In this document: positions 38,489 through 47,418 of the stretch, one piece after another
Layout of the letters: every line of letters begins with the position of its first letter
Position numbering within the stretch: position 1 is the first letter of the stretch
Origin: an uncultured Terriglobales bacterium
GTDB lineage: Bacteria; Acidobacteriota; Terriglobia; Terriglobales; Acidobacteriaceae
Assembly: GCA_955652395.1 (NCBI GenBank)
Contig: CATPBJ010000017.1
Location: 1-64,000, forward strand
Direction: 5' to 3'
DNA: 64,000 nt
The notes under the pieces: model-generated
Told to the model about the DNA's origin: nothing
Databases searched by the model: none
The model's input: the letters and a program-made list of their open reading frames with translations, nothing else
Made by a program: the position numbers and the translations under genes

Positions 38489-41400
38489 CTACCGCGAACC
38501 ATCGGTGCTTGCCGTCTCAGTCTGACGGACCGCCTGCTTCTGCTGGTTCCGCGGCTGAAAGGAAGCCTGGCTTCGTCCCATGGACGCCGCCACCCGCCGC
38601 TGTTCTTCCGGCGTGAGCTGGAATATGTAGTCCACCAACAGCTTGCTGTGGTCTTTGTCATATCCCTGGAACGACGGCGGAGTCGGACCGGAGAAAACCC
38701 AGTGATTGTTCTCCCGCTTGAACAGTCCTGAAGGCATGGCCGTGCCCGGGCTGATCGCTTGAGGATCCAGAATCCAGCGCTCGGCCCAATCCGGTTTCAG
38801 GCGCTCTCGAGCCAGCAGGAAGTTGGGTGCGGTGGCGATCTTGTCGTGTTGCGGATCGCCGGTGGCATGGCACTTCAGGCAGGGTGCGGCCGTACTTGAG
38901 AACAGGCTTCGCGCCATGTCGTTTTCCTTAGTGCTCAGCACTGGCACCTGCTCCGGAATATAAGGCATGGGCTGCTGCGATAGCGCCTGGAAGAAGCGCA
39001 CCAGCTTGCGCAGCTCGTTGTCGGAGAAAGAGAACGTCGGCATGCGGACTTGCAGGTACGGCCGCACGCCGTTTCGATTTGTGTCCGTAGTGCTCAGCGA
39101 CGGGTTCGAAAGGAACCGCCGAAGCCATTCGGGATCGACGCGCGCGCCTTCGGTCAGCAACTTCGGAGGCAATTGCTCCTGCGCATCCTGATAACGCTTC
39201 ATGCCCATCAGGATAGTGCTCTGTTCCGGCGTGAGCTGGTGGCAGCCCATGCAGTTGTACTTCTCGACCACCCACCAGCCTTCCTGAATGTCACGCCGGG
39301 CGTCGCCGGGTTTGTACTGGTAGCTCGGTGGCAGGGAACTCTCCTGGCTTCCCAGCAGGAAGGTAGTGAGATCCTGAATCTCCAACTTGGAGAGATGCAG
39401 GTTGGGCATGCGAAGCACTTCTGTCTCCGATTTGACCTTGCCCTGGTCGTAGACATTCGGCTCTGCAAGTTTGTGTTCAAAGAATCCCTTGTGGTCGTAC
39501 CACGGCTTCTTGGCGGGGCCTTCCGGCAGACGCGCCCAGTCTTCTGGGTCGGTAATTGGCTCGGAACCCTTGCCGCCGCGCTGCGAGTTTTCTGTGAAAA
39601 GAGCGAAGTCCAGCCGCTCAATGGGCTTACTGCCTTCATAGGTCAGCTCGGTGCCGATGCGGCCTTCGTCCTCGAAGCCCGAGATCTCGTGGCAACCGGC
39701 GCAGCCGTAGTGCCGAATCCACTTCTTACCTTCCTCTTTCAGTTCAGGATCTTCCATGAAAGAAGCCTGGGCATACGCCGAAGGCTCCTGCTTCTTTTGC
39801 CCTATGAGGTAGGTGGCGATGTCCTGCGCATCCTCGGGAGTTAGGCGAAGGCTGGGCATCACGGTCATGTTCTGCACCTGCAGTTCGTGGCCGTCGTTGG
39901 GACACTGGCTGTGCTCCAGGTCAAACTGGTAAGGCAGGCCTTTCTTGGCGTAGTCCTCGGCTCCGATATCCTTCTTCTCGTACGGACAATAAGGACGCGT
40001 ACGTTCCCGCGCGTTGTGAATCCAGCGGACCAGGTAGTCGTAATTGGCCTTCTCGCCCACGCGGGTCAGATTGGCGGCGAACGTACCCCCCTGCAGTTGG
40101 TCGCCTTCGCCGATCGAGTGGCAGGCCAGGCAGCCGCGGGTTTCGAACAAAAGCTTGCCGTGCTCCACGTTCCCCGGTTTTTGCTTGGGCAGGGCATCGG
40201 TGAATCCGGATTGCCACAGATACGCAGAGATCGTCTGGATCTGATGATCGCTCAGGCGGAAATTTGGCATCTTGGTCGTCGGCCGGAAATCGCTCGGCTT
40301 CTTCAACCAGATTGGAATCCAGTCCCGGTTTAATTTAAGCCGAACGTCTTTCAGATTCGGCCCGATCTTTTTCATGTCCTGCATCAGGCTATGAGTCTGA
40401 AAATCAAGCTGCTGCACTCGGCCATCAATCTTGCTGTTGGCCACTCGGAGCGCGACCGCCTGCTGGTTGAGCCGGTTGGCTTCGTCGTTGCTCGACGCGG
40501 CGTCGGCCTGCTTCATCAGGTCCGCCGAAATTTTCGCATTGTCGATCTTCTGCTGCTCAAACAGCTTGAGCTGCTGGGCGATCGAAGTCAGGTCTTCCGG
40601 TTCCTTGTCGTAGCCTTCGTAACGATGGCAGCCCATGCATCCGCGCTGGCGGAACAGGAACTTGCCATTGGAAATGTGCTGGCCCACGTCGCCGACCGCC
40701 ACGTGCATATCGGCGGCGTGGCAGCTCTGGCAGCCGGCTTCGGCATTTTGTTTGGGAAACAGCGGCCAGAGCCAGTGCTCATAGTTGCCGTGCGCCTTTT
40801 CGACGCTGGTCGTCGCCCGCCCATTGCCCTGGTGGCAGGGGGAGCAGCCGAATTTGTCGGGATCGTGCGTCTGCAGCAATTCCGGTTCGGGATGGCTGGT
40901 GAAGGCGTGGGCGTAGTCGTCCGGCCTCTTTTCGCCCTTGGGGTTCATGACCGCGGCCGTGATCTGGAGCGGCTCCCGGGCATTCATGTGGCAGGACTCG
41001 CAGCGGTCCACAATATTGGCCTCTGCCACGTTGATCTGCACGATCTTGGGGTCCCACTCTTCAGTCTTCTTTTTCAAACCATCAATCTGGGTGGGCGTGA
41101 GGTCCACCATGTGGTCTGAAACAAAGGTAGACATCTTGTTGCTGGCCTCGGTGACCGGCTTCAGCACGTCACCCAGCTCGGCGCTCAGCTTGGTTCGCTG
41201 GTCCTTTAGCGAGTTGTAAGTCTCTTCCAGTTCCGCGAAGTTATATTGCTGCCTGTGACCGTCGGGAAATTCGACCGTCGCTTTCTTCTTTTTGTATTCG
41301 TCGATGTCCTGCTGCTTGCTCTTTTTGCCGGACGCGCTGTTTTCAGTCTCGAGCTCATAGGTGAGCGCGTTGACGTAAGCGCGGCGGTCGGTGAAAACGT

Positions 41401-41746
41401 TCTGGACAGCCAGAATCTTCGCGCTTAGATCGGTGATCTGTTTTTGTAATTCGTCCCGGCGAGGCCTCACGGTCTCGGATGCATCCTTGTAGGCCTGTTC
41501 CAGTTGCTGGTATTGCGAATTTTGCTCGACTCCCTTTTCCGATTGCGATGACTTCGACCGTGCGCTATTCAGGAAAGCGCTGTAGCGGTCCTTCCACACG
41601 TGCTGAAACGTCTTCCAGGGACGCTGTCCGAAGGACTCGTCCCACAGCGCCCAGAACAGCGTCACCATGAGGATCAACATGGCGATGACGTAGTGCGCCG
41701 CGTAAGACTTGCTCACAATCGGGTCCTTCTCGGGGACAGGTGACAC
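38489..41746 (-). CDS. membrane-anchored multiheme cytochrome c, eight CxxCH motifs
   Basis: CESCH, CSPCH, CQSCH, CMGCH, CLACH, CAGCH, CMGCH, CLKCH; N-terminal TM 'YAAHYVIAMLILMVTLFWALW' and coiled-coil-like region. Confidence 0.92.
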   Translation of the reverse strand: MSPVPEKDPIVSKSYAAHYVIAMLILMVTLFWALWDESFGQRPWKTFQHVWKDRYSAFLNSARSKSSQSEKGVEQNSQYQQLEQAYKDASETVRPRRDELQKQITDLSAKILAVQNVFTDRRAYVNALTYELETENSASGKKSKQQDIDEYKKKKATVEFPDGHRQQYNFAELEETYNSLKDQRTKLSAELGDVLKPVTEASNKMSTFVSDHMVDLTPTQIDGLKKKTEEWDPKIVQINVAEANIVDRCESCHMNAREPLQITAAVMNPKGEKRPDDYAHAFTSHPEPELLQTHDPDKFGCSPCHQGNGRATTSVEKAHGNYEHWLWPLFPKQNAEAGCQSCHAADMHVAVGDVGQHISNGKFLFRQRGCMGCHRYEGYDKEPEDLTSIAQQLKLFEQQKIDNAKISADLMKQADAASSNDEANRLNQQAVALRVANSKIDGRVQQLDFQTHSLMQDMKKIGPNLKDVRLKLNRDWIPIWLKKPSDFRPTTKMPNFRLSDHQIQTISAYLWQSGFTDALPKQKPGNVEHGKLLFETRGCLACHSIGEGDQLQGGTFAANLTRVGEKANYDYLVRWIHNARERTRPYCPYEKKDIGAEDYAKKGLPYQFDLEHSQCPNDGHELQVQNMTVMPSLRLTPEDAQDIATYLIGQKKQEPSAYAQASFMEDPELKEEGKKWIRHYGCAGCHEISGFEDEGRIGTELTYEGSKPIERLDFALFTENSQRGGKGSEPITDPEDWARLPEGPAKKPWYDHKGFFEHKLAEPNVYDQGKVKSETEVLRMPNLHLSKLEIQDLTTFLLGSQESSLPPSYQYKPGDARRDIQEGWWVVEKYNCMGCHQLTPEQSTILMGMKRYQDAQEQLPPKLLTEGARVDPEWLRRFLSNPSLSTTDTNRNGVRPYLQVRMPTFSFSDNELRKLVRFFQALSQQPMPYIPEQVPVLSTKENDMARSLFSSTAAPCLKCHATGDPQHDKIATAPNFLLARERLKPDWAERWILDPQAISPGTAMPSGLFKRENNHWVFSGPTPPSFQGYDKDHSKLLVDYIFQLTPEEQRRVAASMGRSQASFQPRNQQKQAVRQTETASTDGSR

Positions 41747-41759
41747 CAGATCCTCCAGC

Positions 41760-41844
41760 AGTCGTCAGTCGTCGGTCATCAGTCGTCAGCGCCACTAGTC
41801 AAAATCGTTCGGCCGTTCGGGCTGACGACCGATGACTGACGACT
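41760..41844. repeat. inverted pair of heptamer arrays (H4)
   Basis: AGTCGTC|AGTCGTC|GGTCATC|AGTCGTC|AG / CTGACGA|CCGATGA|CTGACGA|CT. Confidence 0.85.
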
Positions 41845-42772
41845 AGACGTTAAACCAGGGCGTTATCCACACATACTTGATATGCCACGCCAGCCGCAGC
41901 AGCATCTTCGCCGGCAGGGCCACCATGCTGAGCACGAAAAACATCATGATGGAATACTGCAGCAAGCTCATGCGCTTGTAATCTTTCGGGTTGTAGCGCC
42001 GGAACAGGGAATGCATGATGAACCCGCCCACCGCATAGAAGCCCCCAACCACGATGCCGCCGAAAATCGCTTTGCCCAGATTGGAAGTAATGCCAAACAA
42101 GTCCGGCAGATCGCGGTTCACCTCATAAATAAGGCGATTGTGGTCCCATGTCTGGCCCGGCCAGAACCACTGCCAGCCGGGGCCGCGGATGAACGTCCCG
42201 ATAATGATCATCGCGATCCACAAGATGATGAAACCGAACAGGAAAGTGCCAATCGAAAATTTACGCTGTTTCCAGGTGTAATAGCCGCTGCCCAGTGGGT
42301 TAGTGTCGATGTAAGGAATCACCATCAGACCGACGATGATCAAAGTGGGCATGACCACACCAGCAATCCACGGATCGAAGTACACCAGCATTTCCTGCAG
42401 CCCCAGGAAGTACCACGGTGCTTTCGCCGGATTCATGGTCAGGTTGGGATTTGCCGGTTCTTCCAGCGGCGCATTCAAAGTGATCGACCAAACCATCAGA
42501 ATGATGGTAACGATCATGGCAACGAGAAATTCCATGCGCAACAGAAAGGGCCAGACGTGGATCTCTTTCTGCCAGCCTGGCCGGAAGGGCCAGCTCTTGC
42601 GATGATGGGTCTTGGCCATCGCCGGATTGGTTTCCAGTTGGCCGATCAGCTCATCGTTGGCCCTGGCCTGTTTCCACGCCAGATAAATGTAGAAAATGAG
42701 CAGAGGAATTAGCCCCACAATGGGCACGTTGTCAGGCGCCGAACATATCTCCCACAGTTGTCGCCAATCCAT
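41843..42772 (-). CDS. cytochrome b C-terminal domain / subunit IV-like protein of a bc complex
   Basis: 'NPAKAPWYFLGLQEMLVYFDPWIAGVVMP' (PEWY-region variant); multiple TMs; start at 42772. Confidence 0.88.
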   Translation of the reverse strand: MDWRQLWEICSAPDNVPIVGLIPLLIFYIYLAWKQARANDELIGQLETNPAMAKTHHRKSWPFRPGWQKEIHVWPFLLRMEFLVAMIVTIILMVWSITLNAPLEEPANPNLTMNPAKAPWYFLGLQEMLVYFDPWIAGVVMPTLIIVGLMVIPYIDTNPLGSGYYTWKQRKFSIGTFLFGFIILWIAMIIIGTFIRGPGWQWFWPGQTWDHNRLIYEVNRDLPDLFGITSNLGKAIFGGIVVGGFYAVGGFIMHSLFRRYNPKDYKRMSLLQYSIMMFFVLSMVALPAKMLLRLAWHIKYVWITPWFNV

Positions 42773-42785
42773 AGTTGCTCCGAAT

Positions 42786-42827
42786 TTGTAGCGCCCGGAG
42801 ACAGCCGGCAAGATGCCGGCGCTACAA
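42786..42827. repeat. palindromic repeat family A
   Basis: TGTAGCGCCCGGAGACAGCCGGCAAGATGCCGGCGCTACA. Confidence 0.8.
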
Positions 42828-42841
42828 AGAATTCCCTGCCA

Positions 42842-43765
42842 TTACTTCTTTGGTTCTTTCACCTCTGACGCCAGCATCACGGCCGCCGGTCCCGAAATTC
42901 CGCCATCTTTACGCACTCTCCAGAAGTGCACAATCATCAGCACCGAAGCCACGATCGGAATCCCGATGCAATGCCAGATGTACGAACGGAGCAACGCGTT
43001 CGCGTCCACGATCGAGCCGCCCAGCAGTCCGAAACGCACGTCGTTGTAGGGAGTCATCCCCAACATGTGGCCGAACGGACCTTCATTTCCTAAGCCCGGC
43101 GTTGCCCGCGCCATGTTCGTTCCCACGGTGACTGCCCAGAAGCCCAACTGATCGTCGGGTAGCAGGTATCCGGTGAACGAAAGCAGCAAGGTGAACACCA
43201 GCAGCAGCACACCGATGTTCCAGTTAAACTCGCGCGGCTTTTTGTATGAGCCGGTGAGAAAGACGCGAAACATGTGCAGCCAGACGGCGATGACCATCAA
43301 GTGCGCCGCCCAGCGGTGCATGTTGCGCAGCAGTTTGCCGAAGGGCACGTCGTGCTCGAGATACAGCACGTCCCGGAATGCCTGTACCTTGCTGGGATGG
43401 TAATAAAACATCAGCATTACGCCGGTAAGCGTAAGCACGATGAACAGGTAGAATGTGATTCCGCCCATGCCCCAGGTGTAGCTGTAACGCACGGCGTCGC
43501 GGTTGATCTTGGCCGGGTGCAGATGCAGGAACACGTTGGAGAGCACGCCTAGAGCCCGGTTACGTGGCGTGTCGTCGTGCTTGTGACGGAAGATCGAGGT
43601 GTAGACCTGGGTCTTTGTCGGATCTTTCAAACCCTCGATCTGCTCCTTGGCCTTCGCGGGCATATCGCTCCTCAGCGACTGGACGTCTTCTTTGACGCCC
43701 GCCTTCACTCGTTCCAGCAGGCCGACCCGCTTCCCATTGTTCCCGTTCCCGTTTTCTTCAGGCAT
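42842..43765 (-). CDS. cytochrome b6-like (cytochrome b N-terminal) protein
   Basis: 'WGMGGITFYLFIVLTLTGVMLMFYY', heme-ligand pairs HRWAAHLMVIAVWLH (H-x13-H) and HCIGIPIVASVLMIVH (H-x14-H). Confidence 0.93.
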   Translation of the reverse strand: MPEENGNGNNGKRVGLLERVKAGVKEDVQSLRSDMPAKAKEQIEGLKDPTKTQVYTSIFRHKHDDTPRNRALGVLSNVFLHLHPAKINRDAVRYSYTWGMGGITFYLFIVLTLTGVMLMFYYHPSKVQAFRDVLYLEHDVPFGKLLRNMHRWAAHLMVIAVWLHMFRVFLTGSYKKPREFNWNIGVLLLVFTLLLSFTGYLLPDDQLGFWAVTVGTNMARATPGLGNEGPFGHMLGMTPYNDVRFGLLGGSIVDANALLRSYIWHCIGIPIVASVLMIVHFWRVRKDGGISGPAAVMLASEVKEPKK

Positions 43766-43784
43766 TTGACCCTCTTCCCATCTG

Positions 43785-43832
43785 ACGTAGGGGCGGATGC
43801 CCTCACCCGCCCAGTCGAGCGCAGCTCGACGG
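43785..43832. repeat. palindromic repeat family B (partial)
   Basis: GACGTAGGGGCGGATGCCCTCACCCGCCCAGTCGAGCGCAGCTCGAC. Confidence 0.55.
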
Positions 43833-43836
43833 TTTT

Positions 43837-45177
43837 CTAAGTGGGCAGAAACGCTCCTGGATCATTGAACGCGCTGGGCTGCCCCTTGGGCCATTGGTAA
43901 AGTTTTGAAACATCCACCAGAATCTGACCGTCGGGAGCGATCTCCACCCTAGCCCGGTCCATGGGACGCGGCGCTGGTCCTTCGAAGTTCACTCCTTCGC
44001 TGTCGTATCCGCTGCCGTGGCACGGGCACTTGAACTTATTCTCAGCTGGCTTCCAGTCGGGAGTGCAGCCAAGATGGGTGCACCGCGCATAAATCACGAA
44101 AATCCGGTCTGGCGTCCGGTCCACCCAGATGCGATATTTCTGCTGAAACTTGGTATCCACACCCAAACCGAAGTCGGCCGGATAGCCGATCTTGAACGAT
44201 GTGGCGGGTTCGAAAAGAGTCCGCGGCAGAAAGAAACGGAAGAAGGCGATGAACCACGCGGTCATGAACGCCGCGAACGCGGCCCACGCAAATCGCCGGC
44301 GCGCTTGACTGATCTCGTTGTCGTCGGGTCCGACCGAGGCGACACCCGCGGATGCAGCTGCTCTGGACGTTCCCACCGCCGGGGTTCCGACGTAGGTTAC
44401 GGACTCGCCACTGCGAGAGACTGAAGCAGCGGCCGACGGAGGGCCGGTCACGGGACGAGCTGCAGCGGCGGGTTTGGCGACTTGAGCCACACCCGCGGCC
44501 GCTGCAGGTGCTTCTGCGGCGGCCGGCTCTCCCAGCAGCGCGGCTACTTCCGAATCGGTCAGCGCCAGCAAGCCCTTGCGGCCCCGGCGCGCCTGTTCAG
44601 CGGCAATGGTGGACTTGCTCCATTTCTTTCCTTCGGCAACCCATTTCGCAACTTCCGCGCTGATGGGACCGCTTGCCGCTTTCGCCGCCGGTGCGGCTGC
44701 AGCTTGCGTCGGAGTGGCGGTTGCTGCAGCGGCGGGCGCGGTCGCCTCGACCGGTTCGCCTAGCAGCGCAGACATTTCTGCGTTATTTAGCGCCGGCAAG
44801 CCCTTGCGGCCCCGGCGCGCCTGCTCGGCGGCGATGGTAGACTTGCTCCATTTGTTTCCTTGGGCGACCCATTTTGCGACTTCCTCGCTGATGGCTCCCG
44901 CTGCCGCAACCGGAGGCGCGGCCACCGGAGCTGCGGAAGTTGAAGGAGGTACGGCGGGAGCAGGCGCGGTCGTCGGAGCAGGTGACGCAGCAGCGCCCCC
45001 AACCTCCCACGGCATAGGCTGACCCGCCTTGAGGGCCTCGATGTCGGCGTCGGTCAGCAGCGGCAGTCCTTTGCGCTGACGATAGGCCTGCTCCATGCCG
45101 ATCACGGAGTTGTTGAGTGCCGGTCGAGGCAAGGGCGGTAGGTGCCCCAGAATTCCCGTCTTGGACTCGTCTGCCAT
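43837..45177 (-). CDS. Rieske [2Fe-2S] protein with long N-terminal repeat extension
   Basis: 'CTHLGCTPDWKPAENKFKCPCHGSGYD'; TM 'FAWAAFAAFMTAWFIAFFRFF'; three 'EQAxRxRKGLxxLxxxxxxALxxG' motifs before the TM. Confidence 0.92.
   Translation of the reverse strand: MADESKTGILGHLPPLPRPALNNSVIGMEQAYRQRKGLPLLTDADIEALKAGQPMPWEVGGAAASPAPTTAPAPAVPPSTSAAPVAAPPVAAAGAISEEVAKWVAQGNKWSKSTIAAEQARRGRKGLPALNNAEMSALLGEPVEATAPAAAATATPTQAAAAPAAKAASGPISAEVAKWVAEGKKWSKSTIAAEQARRGRKGLLALTDSEVAALLGEPAAAEAPAAAAGVAQVAKPAAAARPVTGPPSAAASVSRSGESVTYVGTPAVGTSRAAASAGVASVGPDDNEISQARRRFAWAAFAAFMTAWFIAFFRFFLPRTLFEPATSFKIGYPADFGLGVDTKFQQKYRIWVDRTPDRIFVIYARCTHLGCTPDWKPAENKFKCPCHGSGYDSEGVNFEGPAPRPMDRARVEIAPDGQILVDVSKLYQWPKGQPSAFNDPGAFLPT
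44555..44905. repeat. intragenic duplicated segment in the Rieske gene (228-bp period)
   Basis: AAGCCCTTGCGGCCCCGGCGCGCCTG...ACTTGCTCCATTT occurs twice, offset 228 bp. Confidence 0.85.
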
Positions 45178-45195
45178 CCGTTCCTTCGTTCCTGA

Positions 45196-45287
45196 TGATC
45201 ACGACCTGGTGATCACAATCGTGGTCACCTGAACCCGATGACTCCTTGGAACTCAATCCCGCCACGAAGTGATCATCACGATCCACG
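45196..45287. repeat. inverted pair of heptamer-periodic sequence (H5)
   Basis: TGATCAC|GACCTGG|TGATCAC|AATCGTG|GTCACC / GAAGTGATCATCACGATCCACG. Confidence 0.6.
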
Positions 45288-45295
45288 TAGACCCG

Positions 45296-45385
45296 GACGC
45301 TCTCGTCCCGGGCGGGCGAGCCTCGCTCCCCGAACCTGCCGAGCCTCGCTCCGCCGGGTGGGTGTGGGCACCCGCCCCTACGTGT
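45296..45385. repeat. palindromic repeat family B-like
   Basis: CCCGGGCGGGCGAGCCTCGCTCC...GGTGTGGGCACCCGCCCCTACGTG. Confidence 0.55.
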
Positions 45386-45391
45386 CCATGC

Positions 45392-46408
45392 TCAATCTGC
45401 CGCGACCAGCCGCTCCGCATCGCTTGCCTGATCCGAATCGATGCCAATCGCAGTCACCACCAAATCCGCCAGAGCCCCGATGAATCGCGGCGAATCATTC
45501 AGACCCGATGTCATCTCAAACTGTTGGATTCCGAGCGACACTGCTTCCGCGCGCGCCTCGTGTTCGATCTCGCCCAGCGTCTCCACGTGATCGGAGACGA
45601 ATGCAATGGGCACAACGCAAACATCACGTACCCTTTCTGCCGCCAGATCGCGGATGGTACGGTGCAGCGACGGCTGCAGCCATTTGCTGGCGCCGACCTT
45701 ACTCTGGTAGCAGAGCCGGTAACGATGGGGCCATCCGCCGCGTCGCATTACCAATTCGACCGTCTCTTCGATCTGGCGCTGATAGGGGTCACCCTTTTCG
45801 ATGACAGACACCGGCACACTATGAGCGCTGAACACGATCTCTGGGCAACCGGATTCAGGAAAGCGAGCCAGGGCCTCATCAATCTTCGCGACTAGCGAGT
45901 CTAAATAGAGCGGGTGACGATAGAACGTCTCGACCACTTGCACCGGAACATCGTCACAAAAAAGGCGGCGCCATTCGTTGAGGCTGCTCCCGGTGGTAGT
46001 GCTCGAATACTGCGGATAAAGTGGCAAAAGCACGACTTCGTCACAGTCGGCCGCCCGCAATTGTTCGACCGCCTCAGCCGTGAATGGGTGCCAGTAGCGC
46101 ATGGCTACGAAACAGTGTGCGTCAATGCCGGCACCACGAAGCCTCTGCTGAAGCGCAGCGGCCTGCTGCTCGGTGAAACGCCGTATGGGCGAAGCCCCGC
46201 CGATTGACGAATAATGGTGCTGCACCTTTTTGGCCCGGGTAGTCGAAATCAGCTTGGCCAGCGGCTTGCGTCCAATGCGAGCAAAAGGGAAATCAATGAT
46301 GTCGGGATCGCAAAAAAGATTAAAAAGGAAGGGTTCAATCGCTTGCGGCGTGTCGGGGCCGCCAAGCTGAAAGAGAACTACTCCTATCCGCCGTGTTGGG
46401 TTAGCCAT
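45392..46408 (-). CDS. hemH: ferrochelatase
   Basis: 'RIGVVLFQLGGPDTPQAIEPFLFNLFCDPDII', 'LLPLYPQYSSTTTGSSL', 'VFSAHSVPVSVIEKGDPY'. Confidence 0.94.
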   Translation of the reverse strand: MANPTRRIGVVLFQLGGPDTPQAIEPFLFNLFCDPDIIDFPFARIGRKPLAKLISTTRAKKVQHHYSSIGGASPIRRFTEQQAAALQQRLRGAGIDAHCFVAMRYWHPFTAEAVEQLRAADCDEVVLLPLYPQYSSTTTGSSLNEWRRLFCDDVPVQVVETFYRHPLYLDSLVAKIDEALARFPESGCPEIVFSAHSVPVSVIEKGDPYQRQIEETVELVMRRGGWPHRYRLCYQSKVGASKWLQPSLHRTIRDLAAERVRDVCVVPIAFVSDHVETLGEIEHEARAEAVSLGIQQFEMTSGLNDSPRFIGALADLVVTAIGIDSDQASDAERLVAAD

Positions 46409-46535
46409 CCCCCGGGTGTCCTTGAAGAAGGAGGATGTTACTCAAAATCTGTGGGCCGCGTCAACGAAGAGTTGCAGCTAGCAAGCTATTTCGAGGATCG
46501 CCGTATCTCTACTTTGCTCCCGATTTCGATGCTCA

Positions 46536-47394
46536 TCAGGTGTTCGCCCACTCCAGCGGTCCGGAATAAGTTTTTCGGGTTTGTGCCACCAAGTTGGGCG
46601 CGTCGAACGGCACGATGTGAGAATAGACCGCCAACTTCGGCTTCACCTGGTTGAAAATCATTCCGGCCTGCTCCGGATTGGTGTGGTGCGCGATCGCTTT
46701 TTCTGCTGTCGCTCTGGCTGAACAGATGGTCGCCGGTAAGATAAGCTTCGGGATCAATCACTTCGTGAATCAGTACGTCCGTTCCCTGGGAGAAGCGGAT
46801 GAGATTCTCACTGTACCGGTATCTCCGGAGAGTGCCACAGAGTGTCCAGCGTAATCGACGGTAACCGAAAGCTGGCTTGATCGGAGAGGGTCGACGGTAA
46901 AGGCAGTGACCTTCAAATCGCCGTTCTGGTAAACCACACCCTGTTCGACATCTTTCGCCACAACGACGATGCCCTGCGCGCGGACTCATCTACGTCACGG
47001 CGGATGTGGATATCGAACTGGTAGGCCTGCTCCAGGTGCGACATCATGTCCGTCGCCCCCGCCCGGTCCCCAGACCCGGAGAGGTGAGGTCCTGCCCAGG
47101 ATCCAGTCGGTCATATGGCACGGAATGCAGGTGAGTCAGAAACAAAGCGGTGACGTCGGCGAACGGAACTTTGAGCTGGTAGAGACGCTGGATGGCGCCG
47201 CGACCGCAGTCAAACAGCAGCTTTTCTTTTCCCGCTGCCACCAGGATGCTGGGACCCTACCGTTCCATCACGGGACGGGGATAGCCTGTGCCCAGAAGAG
47301 TGACCTTCACAGGGTCTGCGAATATGCAGGGCGCGGCCAAGCTGATTGCCCCAATCAGCAGCAAAAGATCGACTTCAGCCGCCAGCTTCTCCAT
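46536..47394 (-). pseudogene. MBL-fold metallo-hydrolase pseudogene
   Basis: collinear fragments in different frames: 'VKVTLLGTGYPRPVMER*GPSILVAAGKEKLLFDCGRGAIQRLYQLKVPFADVTALFLTHLHS', 'AKDVEQGVVYQNGDLKVTAFTVDP..', 'AEKAIAHHTNPEQAGMIFNQVKPKLAVYSHIVPF'. Confidence 0.75.
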
Positions 47395-47418
47395 GAGAGC
47401 GCCCCGACGATCATAAAT

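Noticed and set aside
46214-46654. Plus-strand ORF near hemH start
   Set aside because: Overlaps hemH antisense and the MBL pseudogene; no recognisable protein features
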